Positions 17,192 to 28,200 of a stretch of 64,000 nucleotides of DNA are shown in pieces. The notes beneath the pieces were generated by a model. It worked only from the letters and a program-made list of their open reading frames with translations, did not search any database and was not told the origin of the DNA. Origin of the DNA: Sphingobacteriaceae bacterium DW12 (GTDB lineage: Bacteria; Bacteroidota; Bacteroidia; Sphingobacteriales; Sphingobacteriaceae); assembly GCA_000783305.1 (NCBI GenBank), contig JROE01000004.1, positions 434,001 to 498,000 on the forward strand. Direction: 5' to 3'. The number at the start of each line of letters is the position of its first letter. Position 1 is the stretch's first letter. The position numbers were made by a program, and so were the translations under genes.

Positions 17192-19093
17192 TTACCATCC
17201 TGGATTTTGTAATAGGTTTCTATTACGCAGAATTTCATCTTGCATAATTGGCCAAAAAATATCCTTTTGTGTATATTGACTTCGACTATGGGTGACTACC
17301 TGATAAAACTCTTGAGGGGAGTCTCCTTGGATATTCCAACCTTGCACGGGTTGATTGAAATACTCAACAGCGAGCTTCCATCGTCTCAAATCCCAAAAGC
17401 GATGACCTTCAAACGCCAATTCTATATTTCGTTCTCTACGAATTATTTCACGCATACCTAACTTTGTATTAGGCTTTTCTGGAAATTTGGAATATTGACT
17501 CCATGAATCCTTGATTCCAGTTAATCCAGCACGCTCCCTAATCATATCTAAATATTTATAAACGTCTTCCGTTGGTGTTGCTAACGATTCATTCAAGGCT
17601 TCGGCATATAGAAGATATAGATCTGCCAATCGAAACAATGGAAAATCAAAGCGCTTCTCTACATAAGCATCTTTGCCGGTATAGGCCGATAAGTAGTTGG
17701 ACAATTTCTTAATGTAATAGCCGGTAGTGGTATATCTCTGATTTCCAATCATACCACCCGTCATCGAACCTTTCATAAAATTGGTCGGGTACTGATCATT
17801 CTGATTGTAACGTCCCAAGCCAAACCACCAACCACCATCGACACCGAGACTCCCGTAAAACCGGGCTTCCCTATTGAGATGTAAACCTATGGTCATGTAC
17901 CCCGGCTGCATATAGTACTTATGATCCTGTGGTACGGGCGATAGCTGCCTACGGTCCACATAATTGTAGTCGATATCCTCTTCTATTGGCACTCCATGAT
18001 TGGAGTAAAACAATTCTGCCATTTTGAGGGTAGGAACGTACCATTGGTAGACTACATTTTGATGATCGCTGTGTAACCTAGGCAAGGTGGCCAATTCCAA
18101 CGTACGACTACTAAAGTCCGAAAGGCTCCATATGCGTTCTTCATTGAATTTATCGGCTACAATCTGTCCCGTCTGAACGACCCTTAATGTAGAATCATTG
18201 ATATTAAAAGTCGTTTGATGTTGGTAAAGTTTTATCCCCGCCTGATGTGAAATGTCTATAGCCTCTTTGGCGGCTTCCGCTGCCAACACCCATTTTTGAG
18301 GACTCTCGACACCGCTAAACAAAGTGATTCCTCTCTTATCTATCATCGTATTGTAGTCCATATTGCCGTTAAATAGCGGGCTGGCGGCAGTGACCAATAC
18401 GCGAGCTTTTATAGCTGCCGCAATCGGTCTAGTAATACGCCCAGCATCAGCAATGACGTTATTTACATTGAGCGGCAAATCGTCTTTGGCTTCGTCCAGC
18501 AATTGAACAATATAATTGACGACATCATCTATAGGCTCCCGAAACAACATTACTTGCTCTTTATCTGCAGAAACAGGAAGATTTTCTTTAGCAATGGGGA
18601 TAGGTCCATACATGCGCATGAGATAAAAATGGTACCACGCCTTTAAAACCTTGGCTTCTGCAATCCACTGATTACGCTCTTGACTATCTAAATCCCTTGC
18701 TTTATGCGCATTGGCGATAAATGTATTGCAATCACGGATTGCCAACCACAACCCGTTTCCGCCTTCTATATTGTGCCAATAACTGTATATTGGTCTATTA
18801 ACATTGTTACCATTAACAGCAAGCTCACGATAAAACTGGCGCCATTGATCTCCTCTATCTAAAAACTGATGTATCCAAATATCGTCGCCCATTGTAAACC
18901 CCGGTTCAAATCGGGTTCCTGTACGTGGTAGTTGATTGTAGCAAGTAGCCAGTGCACGTTGCGCACTAACCCTATCCTTGTATGCGTGCTCCAATGTAGC
19001 AATATTGTCAGGCACAACGTCCAAATAATTTTGACAGCCTATAATCGGGACAAACAGCAAACATGAACAAATCCATATGATATAGTTTCTCAT
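17192..19093 (-). CDS. SusD/RagB-family nutrient-binding lipoprotein (SusD1)
   Basis: The open frame begins at 19252, but the real start is the ATG at 19093, which gives a proper signal (MRNYIIWICSCLLFVPIIGC) and a 10-nt gap after SusC1. The mature protein of about 613 residues has N-terminal RagB features (CQNYLDVVPDN), TPR helices (AEAKVLKAWYHFYLMRMYGP, a SusD hallmark) and the C-terminal signature FEGHRFWDLRRWKLA. SusD proteins cap the SusC transporter and bind the glycan at the cell surface. Its length is at the long end of the family. Confidence 0.93.
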   Translation of the reverse strand: MRNYIIWICSCLLFVPIIGCQNYLDVVPDNIATLEHAYKDRVSAQRALATCYNQLPRTGTRFEPGFTMGDDIWIHQFLDRGDQWRQFYRELAVNGNNVNRPIYSYWHNIEGGNGLWLAIRDCNTFIANAHKARDLDSQERNQWIAEAKVLKAWYHFYLMRMYGPIPIAKENLPVSADKEQVMLFREPIDDVVNYIVQLLDEAKDDLPLNVNNVIADAGRITRPIAAAIKARVLVTAASPLFNGNMDYNTMIDKRGITLFSGVESPQKWVLAAEAAKEAIDISHQAGIKLYQHQTTFNINDSTLRVVQTGQIVADKFNEERIWSLSDFSSRTLELATLPRLHSDHQNVVYQWYVPTLKMAELFYSNHGVPIEEDIDYNYVDRRQLSPVPQDHKYYMQPGYMTIGLHLNREARFYGSLGVDGGWWFGLGRYNQNDQYPTNFMKGSMTGGMIGNQRYTTTGYYIKKLSNYLSAYTGKDAYVEKRFDFPLFRLADLYLLYAEALNESLATPTEDVYKYLDMIRERAGLTGIKDSWSQYSKFPEKPNTKLGMREIIRRERNIELAFEGHRFWDLRRWKLAVEYFNQPVQGWNIQGDSPQEFYQVVTHSRSQYTQKDIFWPIMQDEILRNRNLLQNPGW

Positions 19094-19103
19094 AGTAAAT
19101 ATT

Positions 19104-22100
19104 TTAAAGTGAACATTGTAACCCAAAATTGTAGACTTGCTGTAAGGGATATCCCAAACCATTACCGCCCATTTCGGGATCCCAAATCTTAAATTTTGAA
19201 AAATTATGTAAATTGGACCCATTGATATACAACCGAACTTTTTCCAGGCCAACTCGCTTGCTAACTTCTTGTTTTATCGTATAGCCAAGTTCCACTTGCT
19301 TGATACGTAAGAAGGCTCCGTTACGCATAAACCAAGTGCTTAGTTTATTGTTGTTTTCGCTGGCAATTTCGTTCAATCGAGGCCATAGTGCTTTGAGATT
19401 ACGATTATCCTCGGACCAATGGTCGTTGGCATAAGCCGTCAACAACTGATTGTTTTCACCAGTTGCTCCGGAGATAAACGGTGCGGTAGCTGCAGGATCG
19501 ATCCAAAAAGATGATTTGGCCGACCCCTGTAGGAATGTCGAAATATCCATGCCTTTGAACGCCACAGAAAATCCAAATCCATAAGTCATTCCTGGAGTAG
19601 TAGGAAAGCCGATAGCAACTTTGTCCAAATCCGAAATTATACCGTCACCATTGATATCCTTGAATTTAATATCTCCTCCCACTACTTTCCCGAATTGCGT
19701 GGGTGAATTGTAGGCCTCTTCATCATCTACAAACAAGCGTTCGGCGATAAAGCCATATTGTTGACCAATAGGGCGATTTATACGCGAAAGCCACGGAATA
19801 TTACTATAGTCTGGCTCTTCATACTGGGTATATTTGCTCTTAGCATATGTGAAGTTTCCACGTACAGAAATATACCAACCGTTGTTCAGATTTTTACTGA
19901 CCTCAAGAGAGGCATCTATTCCCTTACTAGTAGCAGCACCCACGTTGGCTTGGGGCAAGGTGAGTAGGCCCATCGTATTAGGAGTATGCGCCCTGGTCAT
20001 TAAAATATTGTATCGTTGCTCCTGATAGAGGTCAACCACCAAATTGGCCATATTGAAGAAACCCGCTTCCACGCTCAAATTCAGCTTCTTGGACGTTTCC
20101 CAGGTTATAAAAGGATTTTCATATCTCGATTCGGATACTCCATTAATCTTGTTTCCAAACTCCGAACCAAATAGATAGCCGCGATTAGCATTATTTGGAT
20201 TGACTTGCGACAGATAAAAGAAGCGATCGTCGATACTACCTATTGCATCATTACCCACTAAACCATAAGTCGCCCTCAGCTTTAAATTGTGAACGATATT
20301 TCTGATATCTCCCTCCCAAAACTTCTCTTTGGAAATATACCACGCACCACCAATAGAAGGGAAAAAACCAAATCGATTCTTCTTTGCAAAGCGTTCGGAA
20401 CCATTATATCCAAAATTGGCTTCTAAAAAATATCGGCTCTGAAGGGCATAGGTAAATCTTCCCGCAACACCAGTATTACGTCTCGCCAATGAATTTTGAA
20501 GGCTACCTGCATTTGCAGATATTTTGTTCTGAAGCGTAAAAACCAGCATTCCGCTAATAGCATGTTTTTCCTGCAATTCGGTGTTATAGCTCACGATACC
20601 TTGTGTATAGTTCTCTGACGTAATTTGCTTGGCATCTTCACTATAATTCAGATACTCATAGGCGGTGGTGGGATTCAAGTTGGATAACGTATACTCACCC
20701 GTATTTTTGTCATAATTGGATACGGTGTAGTAAAAAGGGCTGTATGCACGGGATACTTGATAAAAATTATAGCGAGTAGTGTTGAACATTCCGCTCACTT
20801 TTAAACCAGGAAGCACGAAATCTAAGTCTTGCTTCAATTCAAACTGAGCCAAGAACATGGCGTTGGTATAATCCCGATATCCCTTCATCATGTTGGCATA
20901 TGGATTCAAATATTGTCCCAAATCATAATTTCCAAACAAGATGTGTTCGGTCGTTTGATTGGCCGCATCCGGCTCGTAGTATGCTGGAAACAAAACAGGA
21001 TTAGTCTTAATAATCTGTCGATAAAAATCGGCACCATTACCTAAGGGACCATTGTAATCGGTCCAAGTTGAATTCAATCGGACGATGGCTTCGGTACTCT
21101 TGGTCAAGTTAATATTGACATTGGAACGCAATCCATAGGTTTTTAAATCAATATTATTATTAAAATTATTCCTTGGATCTACTTTGAGCATCCCATTATC
21201 TTTGTTATAAGTTGCAGCCACGTAGTAACGGGCTACCTTTCCTCCTCCACTTACATTTAGATTGACTCGATTATTCAACGCCTGATCTTTCAACAGGAGG
21301 CTCTTCCAGTCAGTTGCAGGATATAATATGGGATCTCTACCTTCCCGCGTTCGTTCAATCTTTTCCCAAGGATAGGGAGTAAGCAGATTCCCTCGAGTCA
21401 AGGAGGCTTCATTGGCCAATTCCATATAGGTGACGGGGTCGGCCAGGTCCACGTCTCGTGTTGCTTGAGAAAGAGAGGACTCATAGCGAAAAGAAATATT
21501 TGCCTTACCCTCACGCCCAGATTTCGTCGTAATTAAGATGACGCCATTGGCCCCACGGGCACCATACAGAGCTGTGGCAGATGCATCTTTCATAATAGAA
21601 AAGCTTTCCAAGTCGTCAACTTGTAACCTAGCCAACTCAGTGGCAGGCATTTCTACGCCATCAACCAATATCAATGGACGGTTGGAATAGCCAAAACTAG
21701 TCACCCCTCTAATGAAAAAATCAGCATTATCTGCACCTGGCTCCCCACTTTGTTGGAATGCGATTAAACCTGCTACACGACCCGCCAGTGCCGATGTGAG
21801 GTTGCTTGATGGCACCTTGAGATCGCTCGGCTTTACCGTAGTAATAGCACCCACAACACTTTCTTTTTTCTGTTGCCCAAATGCAACAACAGTTACTTCG
21901 TCTAATACATCCTTTCGAGGCATCAAGACAACGTCAATCTGGTGTCGATTATTTACAGGAATATTAAGTGTTTCCATTCCAATAAACGTGAATACCAAAG
22001 AAGCTCCCCCGGGTACTTCAATAGAATAGTTTCCCTTTTCGTCCGTTAATACTCCCTTCGAACTACCCAAAAGCGTAATAGTGGCTCCTGAGATTGCTAT

Positions 22101-22229
22101 GCCCGTGCTGTCCCTTACCGATCCGCTTACCTGCAAATCTTGTGCAAAGCCATCACACGGAAAATAAAAAATCGAAAGAAATAAAAAACGAAGTCCAGCT
22201 AATAACAATGATTGAATAATTCGTTTCAT
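19104..22229 (-). CDS. SusC/RagA-family TonB-dependent transporter (SusC1)
   Basis: The ATG at 22229 gives 1041 residues with a signal peptide ending FPCDGFAQ. The longer frame to 22304 uses a TTG and lacks a signal. Domains are a carboxypeptidase-like/SusC N-terminal fold (about 30-110, QVSGSVRDSTGIAISGATIT), a TonB-box-like region (DEVTVVAFGQQKKESVVGAI), a plug with SALAGRVAGLIAFQQSGEPG and SIMKDASATALYGARGANGV, and a long beta-barrel ending YNFGLQCSL. No STN domain is present, so FecR-type sigma signalling is not expected. It heads the block-B operon and should import the oligosaccharide. Confidence 0.95.
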   Translation of the reverse strand: MKRIIQSLLLAGLRFLFLSIFYFPCDGFAQDLQVSGSVRDSTGIAISGATITLLGSSKGVLTDEKGNYSIEVPGGASLVFTFIGMETLNIPVNNRHQIDVVLMPRKDVLDEVTVVAFGQQKKESVVGAITTVKPSDLKVPSSNLTSALAGRVAGLIAFQQSGEPGADNADFFIRGVTSFGYSNRPLILVDGVEMPATELARLQVDDLESFSIMKDASATALYGARGANGVILITTKSGREGKANISFRYESSLSQATRDVDLADPVTYMELANEASLTRGNLLTPYPWEKIERTREGRDPILYPATDWKSLLLKDQALNNRVNLNVSGGGKVARYYVAATYNKDNGMLKVDPRNNFNNNIDLKTYGLRSNVNINLTKSTEAIVRLNSTWTDYNGPLGNGADFYRQIIKTNPVLFPAYYEPDAANQTTEHILFGNYDLGQYLNPYANMMKGYRDYTNAMFLAQFELKQDLDFVLPGLKVSGMFNTTRYNFYQVSRAYSPFYYTVSNYDKNTGEYTLSNLNPTTAYEYLNYSEDAKQITSENYTQGIVSYNTELQEKHAISGMLVFTLQNKISANAGSLQNSLARRNTGVAGRFTYALQSRYFLEANFGYNGSERFAKKNRFGFFPSIGGAWYISKEKFWEGDIRNIVHNLKLRATYGLVGNDAIGSIDDRFFYLSQVNPNNANRGYLFGSEFGNKINGVSESRYENPFITWETSKKLNLSVEAGFFNMANLVVDLYQEQRYNILMTRAHTPNTMGLLTLPQANVGAATSKGIDASLEVSKNLNNGWYISVRGNFTYAKSKYTQYEEPDYSNIPWLSRINRPIGQQYGFIAERLFVDDEEAYNSPTQFGKVVGGDIKFKDINGDGIISDLDKVAIGFPTTPGMTYGFGFSVAFKGMDISTFLQGSAKSSFWIDPAATAPFISGATGENNQLLTAYANDHWSEDNRNLKALWPRLNEIASENNNKLSTWFMRNGAFLRIKQVELGYTIKQEVSKRVGLEKVRLYINGSNLHNFSKFKIWDPEMGGNGLGYPLQQVYNFGLQCSL

Positions 22230-22301
22230 AATTTGTGGTTTAATACTAATGGATGGCAAGAGTCTGCTCTCCACTATACATAATTCAGTTAAGTTGATTA
22301 T

Positions 22302-22309
22302 CAAAAATA
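22302..22309 (-). promoter_or_regulatory. -7-like promoter box upstream of SusC1
   Basis: TATTTTTG on the minus strand fits TAnnTTTG and lies about 73 nt before the SusC1 ATG, downstream of the terminator of the previous operon. A TTTG at 22325-22322 is only 12 nt away, shorter than the usual 19, so the -33 assignment fails. The call rests on one box and its position. Confidence 0.35.
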
Positions 22310-22398
22310 GGTCTGTTGCAGCAAATTGACTAGTACTTTTCGCTTGAAATTAGATACAATATTTCAGAGAATGATTTGGATATGCCATCTTGAAACAA

Positions 22399-22437
22399 AA
22401 AAAATCCAGCTGCACAAGATGTACAACTAGATTTTTT
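22399..22437 (-). terminator. Directional hairpin terminator after the SusCD2-sialidase operon
   Basis: Arms 22402-22416 and 22420-22434 pair around a 3-nt loop, extended by A/T pairs to 22399-22437. Three positions are C/A mismatches in a plus-strand transcript but become G-U pairs in a minus-strand transcript. The structure is therefore stable only for minus-strand RNA, and its 3' side runs into a U-rich stretch. It lies about 60 nt past the stop at 22500, splitting the two SusCD operons. Confidence 0.75.
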
Positions 22438-22499
22438 AAAATTTCGATTGCGAGAGAACTTATATCCCCATTAAAAGTAGGTAGGTCCTCGTCTTTTGA

Positions 22500-23687
22500 C
22501 TACTTTTTAACAATTTCCAAAATAGAACCCGCGATATGTCTAGTTCCATTATTTTTATTGTAATAATAGGTGACCAGAATTCTATTCTTATCCAACATCA
22601 CTGCCCATGGATATCCAATATCACCACTGCCACCGTCTTCTCTGATAACAAATTCTGGAGCAGTATCAAAGTCAGTACACTCCGCATTCAAGATACGTGC
22701 CCGTATACCAAAGGGTTGGTGTCGATATCCGTAAGTAACCAATACCCGGTTATCTGGAAGTCGTAAAGCCTGCAACGGGTGCCCCTTAAAGCCCATACTT
22801 TGCCACTTGAAAGTTTTTCCGCCATCTGTCGATCGCGCGATACACGCTTGGTCGTCAAACATTGCAGTCCTTAAAAATGCGACCAAATCACCTTTGGGCG
22901 TCTCATATATCGACGTCTCGTTGAAGAATACCTTAGGGTCTTCCGCCACGACAGATTGGTATGACCAAGTGTCCCCTTTATCATCTGAAGTCATGAGGTA
23001 ATTTGAGGTTTTCTTGGTCTGAGCATTGTCGGTGGCAGCGACTACCCAATATATCCGACCACTCCTCCCTTCGACCATGGCTCCTCGATTGTATACCGGC
23101 ACTTTATTACTATACATATCGTGATTGATCTCCTGCTGGATAGATGGGGGATAGATCGGTCCTTTCCATGTCTGCCCATTATCCTTAGATTTCACTATGT
23201 ATCCACCCAAAAATGTTCCATCTCCAGATTGAAAATGTTGCTTACTCAAATTTTTTAGACCGTCTTCTCTCAGAAAGGACCATCCATAACTGGCACAAAT
23301 GATGGTACCATCCCGTAAAGTCAGCAGACATGGATCTTGGGAGCCACCAAAAGGATGAGCGTATATCAATTGGGGATTACTGGACCAGTCCAAGCCATTG
23401 TCTGATTGGAGCTGTACTAAGTAACTATTGGGGTCGACATGCATGGTATGTTTCTCTCCAAATATTCGACGTTCGGGAGCGCGGCGGAATGCCAGAATGT
23501 ACTTGCCATTCTTGGCCTTCACGACTGAAGGAAAAGCTGCGTAAAAAAGAGTATCTGAATAGATAACCAAGTCTTTTATCTTTTTCAAACCCGAGGTATT
23601 GACGGGCTTGGTTTGCTGGGCAGGTAAGGTATTGGCAATGCAGAATACAAACATAAGTACTGCCATACTGATTTTATTAAACTTCAT
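22500..23687 (-). CDS. Sialidase-fold exo-glycosidase (exo-alpha-sialidase-like), secreted
   Basis: A 395-residue protein with a type I signal peptide ending NTLPAQQ, so probably periplasmic. The six-bladed sialidase propeller has Asp-box-like motifs LQSDNGLDW, KSKDNGQTW, SDDKGDTW and RSTDGGKTF. Candidate active-site groups include Arg in ILAFRRAPERR, Glu in NETSIYE, Arg in VTYGYRHQPFGIRAR and a Tyr cluster in ILVTYYY. The first-blade GH33 motif FRIP is absent (YAAFPSVVKA). Its C-terminal half matches the sialidase-fold lipoprotein at 11168-12766 closely, so they are paralogues across two operons. It ends the SusCD2 operon. Confidence 0.82.
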   Translation of the reverse strand: MKFNKISMAVLMFVFCIANTLPAQQTKPVNTSGLKKIKDLVIYSDTLFYAAFPSVVKAKNGKYILAFRRAPERRIFGEKHTMHVDPNSYLVQLQSDNGLDWSSNPQLIYAHPFGGSQDPCLLTLRDGTIICASYGWSFLREDGLKNLSKQHFQSGDGTFLGGYIVKSKDNGQTWKGPIYPPSIQQEINHDMYSNKVPVYNRGAMVEGRSGRIYWVVAATDNAQTKKTSNYLMTSDDKGDTWSYQSVVAEDPKVFFNETSIYETPKGDLVAFLRTAMFDDQACIARSTDGGKTFKWQSMGFKGHPLQALRLPDNRVLVTYGYRHQPFGIRARILNAECTDFDTAPEFVIREDGGSGDIGYPWAVMLDKNRILVTYYYNKNNGTRHIAGSILEIVKK

Positions 23688-23716
23688 TTTTATCTTATTT
23701 AATTTGACATTTAAAA

Positions 23717-25174
23717 TTAATATCCTTCGGTTTGCTCAACCAAAGGCTCTAAACTAAGTACTTGTTCTGATAACGGAAAATACTCCAGATGTTTTTGACT
23801 CTCCTTGCCCAGTAGTGTAGGCACCTTGTCAAACGCCTTGTTAAAACGTACCAAATCCCACCAACGCTTACCTTCAAAAACTAATTCCAACAATCGCTCC
23901 TGTAAGATTAGTGCGTCGTTCTGCTCTTTGGTGGTGGATACAAACTTGTTAACTTCGTAATCTTGTCCAAAGGCTCGCTGACGAATCAAATTCATTTCTG
24001 TGGAGGGGTCTTGGTTAAGTGCATTTTTGGCTTCTGCTTTCATCAACAATACATCTGCCAAACGATAGATGACAAAATCACTGGTATAATACCGCACCCC
24101 CGAAATCAATGTGCCCCGCCCTTTAAGAATCAATGTTGGATAGAAAGTGGTGGACGGTATCTCCATAAATGAAGCATCTCTGCGCTTGTCTTGGGTCTTA
24201 AATTGATTCTTCACCAATTCAGTGACCGTCCAAACCATGCCTCCCGCAGTCTGCCCAATTATTTCACCTGTTTGCGGGTCTACATCGGTAGGAGACTTGG
24301 CAGAATACATATTGAAGAAATAATTATTCCCTATTTCAAGCTCCCGATTACCAATGGACATAATTACTTCTTTATTATTCTTGTTGGTATATTTATACAA
24401 ATCCACAAAATTAGGTAAAAGACTGACGTCTGCTTTTTCGACTTCTTCACATGCTTTGATGACCTCCGCCAAATCGGCCTGTCCGCCATTCAACCGTTTG
24501 CCAGACCAAAGGTATACATCGGCCTTTAACGCTTGGGCCCCAGCGCGAGACCAATAATTCCTACTTTTCAAGAATGAATTGTTAGCAAATAGATTGGAGG
24601 CATCTTCTATATCTTTCTTAATCAATGCAACAACTTCTGTCTGCGGAGCTCTTTTCCTTTGTATGACCTCAGGCGATGCACCTTCAACAGGCTCTATACG
24701 GATCGGAACATCTCCCCATGTCCTAAGCAACACAAAATATAAAAATGCACGTGAGACATAAGCCTGGGCAAGAATGTTCTTTTTGTCCTGTTCATTACTA
24801 AAACTGATATTGGGCACATATTTCAGAATGAGGTTGGCATCGTTGATTGCCGAATACACAGATTGCCAACTAGGCCCCGCAGAGGTTCTATTCAACGTAT
24901 TCAGATAATACCTATCATAATCCAGTGTACCGCTTACTTTACTCCATTCCATAACCTCACTACGAGCTTCACCCCAAACAAAAAGATTAAGATTGGCCAA
25001 AGCTCTTTGTTTGACATACAATGCCGTAAGACCACCTTTTGCATCATCTTCACTTTTCCAAAATGAAGCATTGGTAATGACACTAGTAGGATCCAGCTCC
25101 AATGACTTGTTACAAGAACTGACATTGTAAGAAAGTCCAAGTAAAACACATATTTTAATAATAATATTTTTCAT
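23717..25174 (-). CDS. SusD/RagB-family nutrient-binding lipoprotein (SusD2)
   Basis: A 485-residue lipoprotein with lipobox SYNVSSC and CNKSLELDPTS after it. SusD hallmarks are AQAYVSRAFLYFVLLRTWGD (TPR region), ADVLLMKAEAKNAL and the C-terminal LVFEGKRWWDLVRFNKA. It lies 26 nt after SusC2 and 29 nt before the sialidase-fold gene. At the shorter end of the family, it should bind the ligand for SusC2 on the cell surface. Confidence 0.94.
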   Translation of the reverse strand: MKNIIIKICVLLGLSYNVSSCNKSLELDPTSVITNASFWKSEDDAKGGLTALYVKQRALANLNLFVWGEARSEVMEWSKVSGTLDYDRYYLNTLNRTSAGPSWQSVYSAINDANLILKYVPNISFSNEQDKKNILAQAYVSRAFLYFVLLRTWGDVPIRIEPVEGASPEVIQRKRAPQTEVVALIKKDIEDASNLFANNSFLKSRNYWSRAGAQALKADVYLWSGKRLNGGQADLAEVIKACEEVEKADVSLLPNFVDLYKYTNKNNKEVIMSIGNRELEIGNNYFFNMYSAKSPTDVDPQTGEIIGQTAGGMVWTVTELVKNQFKTQDKRRDASFMEIPSTTFYPTLILKGRGTLISGVRYYTSDFVIYRLADVLLMKAEAKNALNQDPSTEMNLIRQRAFGQDYEVNKFVSTTKEQNDALILQERLLELVFEGKRWWDLVRFNKAFDKVPTLLGKESQKHLEYFPLSEQVLSLEPLVEQTEGY

Positions 25175-25200
25175 GATATCTATAAATTACGGTGAGCTGA

Positions 25201-28200
25201 TTAAAATGACGCTTTTATACCCAATGAAAAATTTCGGGGAATAGGATATCTCCCCTGATCGGTCCCTCCGTCTTCGGGATTCATACCTGTATAATTTGTA
25301 AAGTAGAATAAATTACTACCCGTGACATTCATCCTTAGATTTTGAAGTTTAACTTTGTTGGCCCAGCTCGTCGGGAATTTATAACTTACCGTAATCTCTC
25401 TAAGGGTCAAAAAGTCGCCTTTTTCATAGAATTCGGAATTAGTGGATGTCAGGTGATAAGCACTACCCCTCCAATAACTATAATTGGCCGTACCTGGAAT
25501 ATATTGGGGGCGTTCCGCAATATCTCCCGGTTCTTTCCAACCTTTGTCAATCATCTCCTGTGGGATATTTAAATGTGGAGCCCACATACCACTTAAAAAT
25601 ATCTTAGCATAGTTATAAATGGTGTGCCCTTTGGTGTAATCCATCCGGACATATAGCGACAGTCCTTTATAGGATACAGAAGTCGACATACCGCCTGTTA
25701 AGGTTGGATATGGATTACCCTGATACATGAGGTCACGTGTATCCAAGGTGTCATTACGATCCAAATCTTGATAATTAACATCTCCCCCATATTTGGTCTT
25801 ATCTGCAAAAGGCATAGTCAAATCCATAGGGGCTTTCTTGGCTTCTTCATCAGTAGCATAAATACCAACTTGTTGCCAAGCATAGTAATCTCCTATACGA
25901 CCACCTTCTTGTAGACCACCTAACCAATTATAACCATTCATACTCGCATCCCAAACATATACCCCACCCACTCTGTTATGCTTTACTCCGTTTTCAGGTA
26001 ATTTTATAATTTTAGATTTGACGGTTGACAGATTAAAGCCCAAATCCCATCGTACTGGTGAGCTCCGAGAAGTCAGCTCGGTATTCAGTTCCAATTCAAT
26101 GCCTTTATTTTGGAGACTACCTAAATTTGTAGAGATGCTGGAGAATCCGGTCGAGGGGGGCAAAGTTAAATTGGTAATCAAATCATCGGTCGTGCGATTA
26201 TAAAAGTCAAATAGGATGCTAAACCTATTGTCTAGAAACCCCAAATCAACGCCAATATCAAAGGTTTTGGATTGTTCCCATTTCAAATTGGGGTTGGCCA
26301 AGACTGTATTCTCAACAGCAGACTCGCCTAGATATCGATTACCTACGGCATAAGCCCCCTGCGCATGAAAATCAGACAGCCCGCTGATATTACCATTGAC
26401 GCCGTAGCTGGCTCTCAATTTAAACTGTGAGACGATAGGTTTGACTGCTGTAAAAAAGTCCTCCTTATGCATATTCCAACCTAGAGACACCCCAGGGAAA
26501 AACCCCCATTTGTAGTTTTGTCCCAAATTAGATGCTCCGTCATATCGGGCAGTGAGTGACAAAAGATATTTTTGGGCATAATCATAGTTGGCCCTAGAGA
26601 AATACCCGACCATAGCAAAATTGCTCTCATTGCCGCCTACCGCCACCGGTGTAGAGGATGCATTCAGTGTGGGAATGAGATCTGTGGCTGCCCCTTGACC
26701 GGACGCACTTAATCCAAACACATATCTCTTAAAATAGGAAAAACCACCCATTAACTGAAAATTGTGATCAGCGATGCTTTTAGTATAATTGGCAACAAGA
26801 TCGGCTTGGGTCTGTAAGGTCTTGTTGTAGGCCGAGGATGCAGGACGTGTAGTATTGAAATTACCAACTCCGTTAATATAGGAATGAATGAAAGCATAGC
26901 TATCTCCAGATATTTTGTAAAGCGAAGCTTGAGGAGAAATGGTCAATCCGGGTAAGGGCGTCCAATCTGCTGATAGTGCCAACGTAAGGTTCTCATTGGC
27001 ATTTTTATTATCTCTTCTGTTTAGATAATAAGCTGGGTTCCCAGTATTTCGACCAGCTCCTGGAGCTAATTGGCCATCTTCAAATTGATACTTAGCTGTG
27101 GGCGCAAGACCCGCAGCCCTGAAGAACAACTCCGTATCGCTATAGACACTGTTATTGGTGGAATAGGTATACATCATCTTTCCGTTCACATTCAACTTGT
27201 CATCCACCTTTAAACCTGTATTCAGATTAGCGGACAGACGATCATAAAAGGTGGTGATAGCAATACCATTATTCTTCATATAGCCGACACTCGCATTAAC
27301 GGTAGCTTTCTCACTCCCACCAGATATAGCTAGATGGTGATCATGAGAGATACTAGGTTGAAAAAGAACATCCTGCCAATCAGTTTCTTGATATATGATT
27401 GTCTTTGAGGGATCAATGGGATCTGGCATAGATTGCCATCCCTCGTTTAGTTTGTGCTTATTTAAATCGCTTAAATATTGTGTCGTGAATCCCGTATTAT
27501 TTGTCAAATCATTACCCACACCGAAACCGGAGGGCTGACTTAGCAGATTGCTGGATCCCGGCACCTTGCGATCGGCGACTAACGCTCCAATCCGACCATA
27601 ATAAATATAATCACGAGCTGAGGCCATATCATACAGTTTATTTACTTTAGATGAAGATAAGTTATACGAATAATCAATCGTCATTTTATTTGCACTCCCG
27701 TTCTTCGTGGTAATAATAACAACACCATTGGATCCTCGAGCCCCATAGATAGCGGTGGCGGCTGCGTCCTTAAGAACCTGCATCGACGCTATATCATCCG
27801 AGTTAATATCATTCATATTGGTCCGAATTATTCCATCAATAATGTATAAAGGAGACGCACCGTTGGGATTGTTGATGGATGTCCCTCCACGCACGATAAC
27901 GCGAGGTGCGGCACCTGGCTGTCCTGAAGTGCTTTGCACCCTAACCCCCGAAACGGCCCCTTGGAGCGCGGATGCGGCATTGGCATAGGATACATTTTCT
28001 AACACTTTACTATCCAACTTCGAGACAGCAGTGGTAAGTGACTCTCTTGATTGAGAACCATATCCAATGACCAATACTTCATCTAAGTGTTGCTGGTTGG
28101 GTTCTAACTGTACACGCAATTCTCTTTGGTTGGCGACGGCTACTTCTAAAGGAGTGATGCCCATACTTTTAAAAAGCAATATGTCATTCATTGGGTCGGG

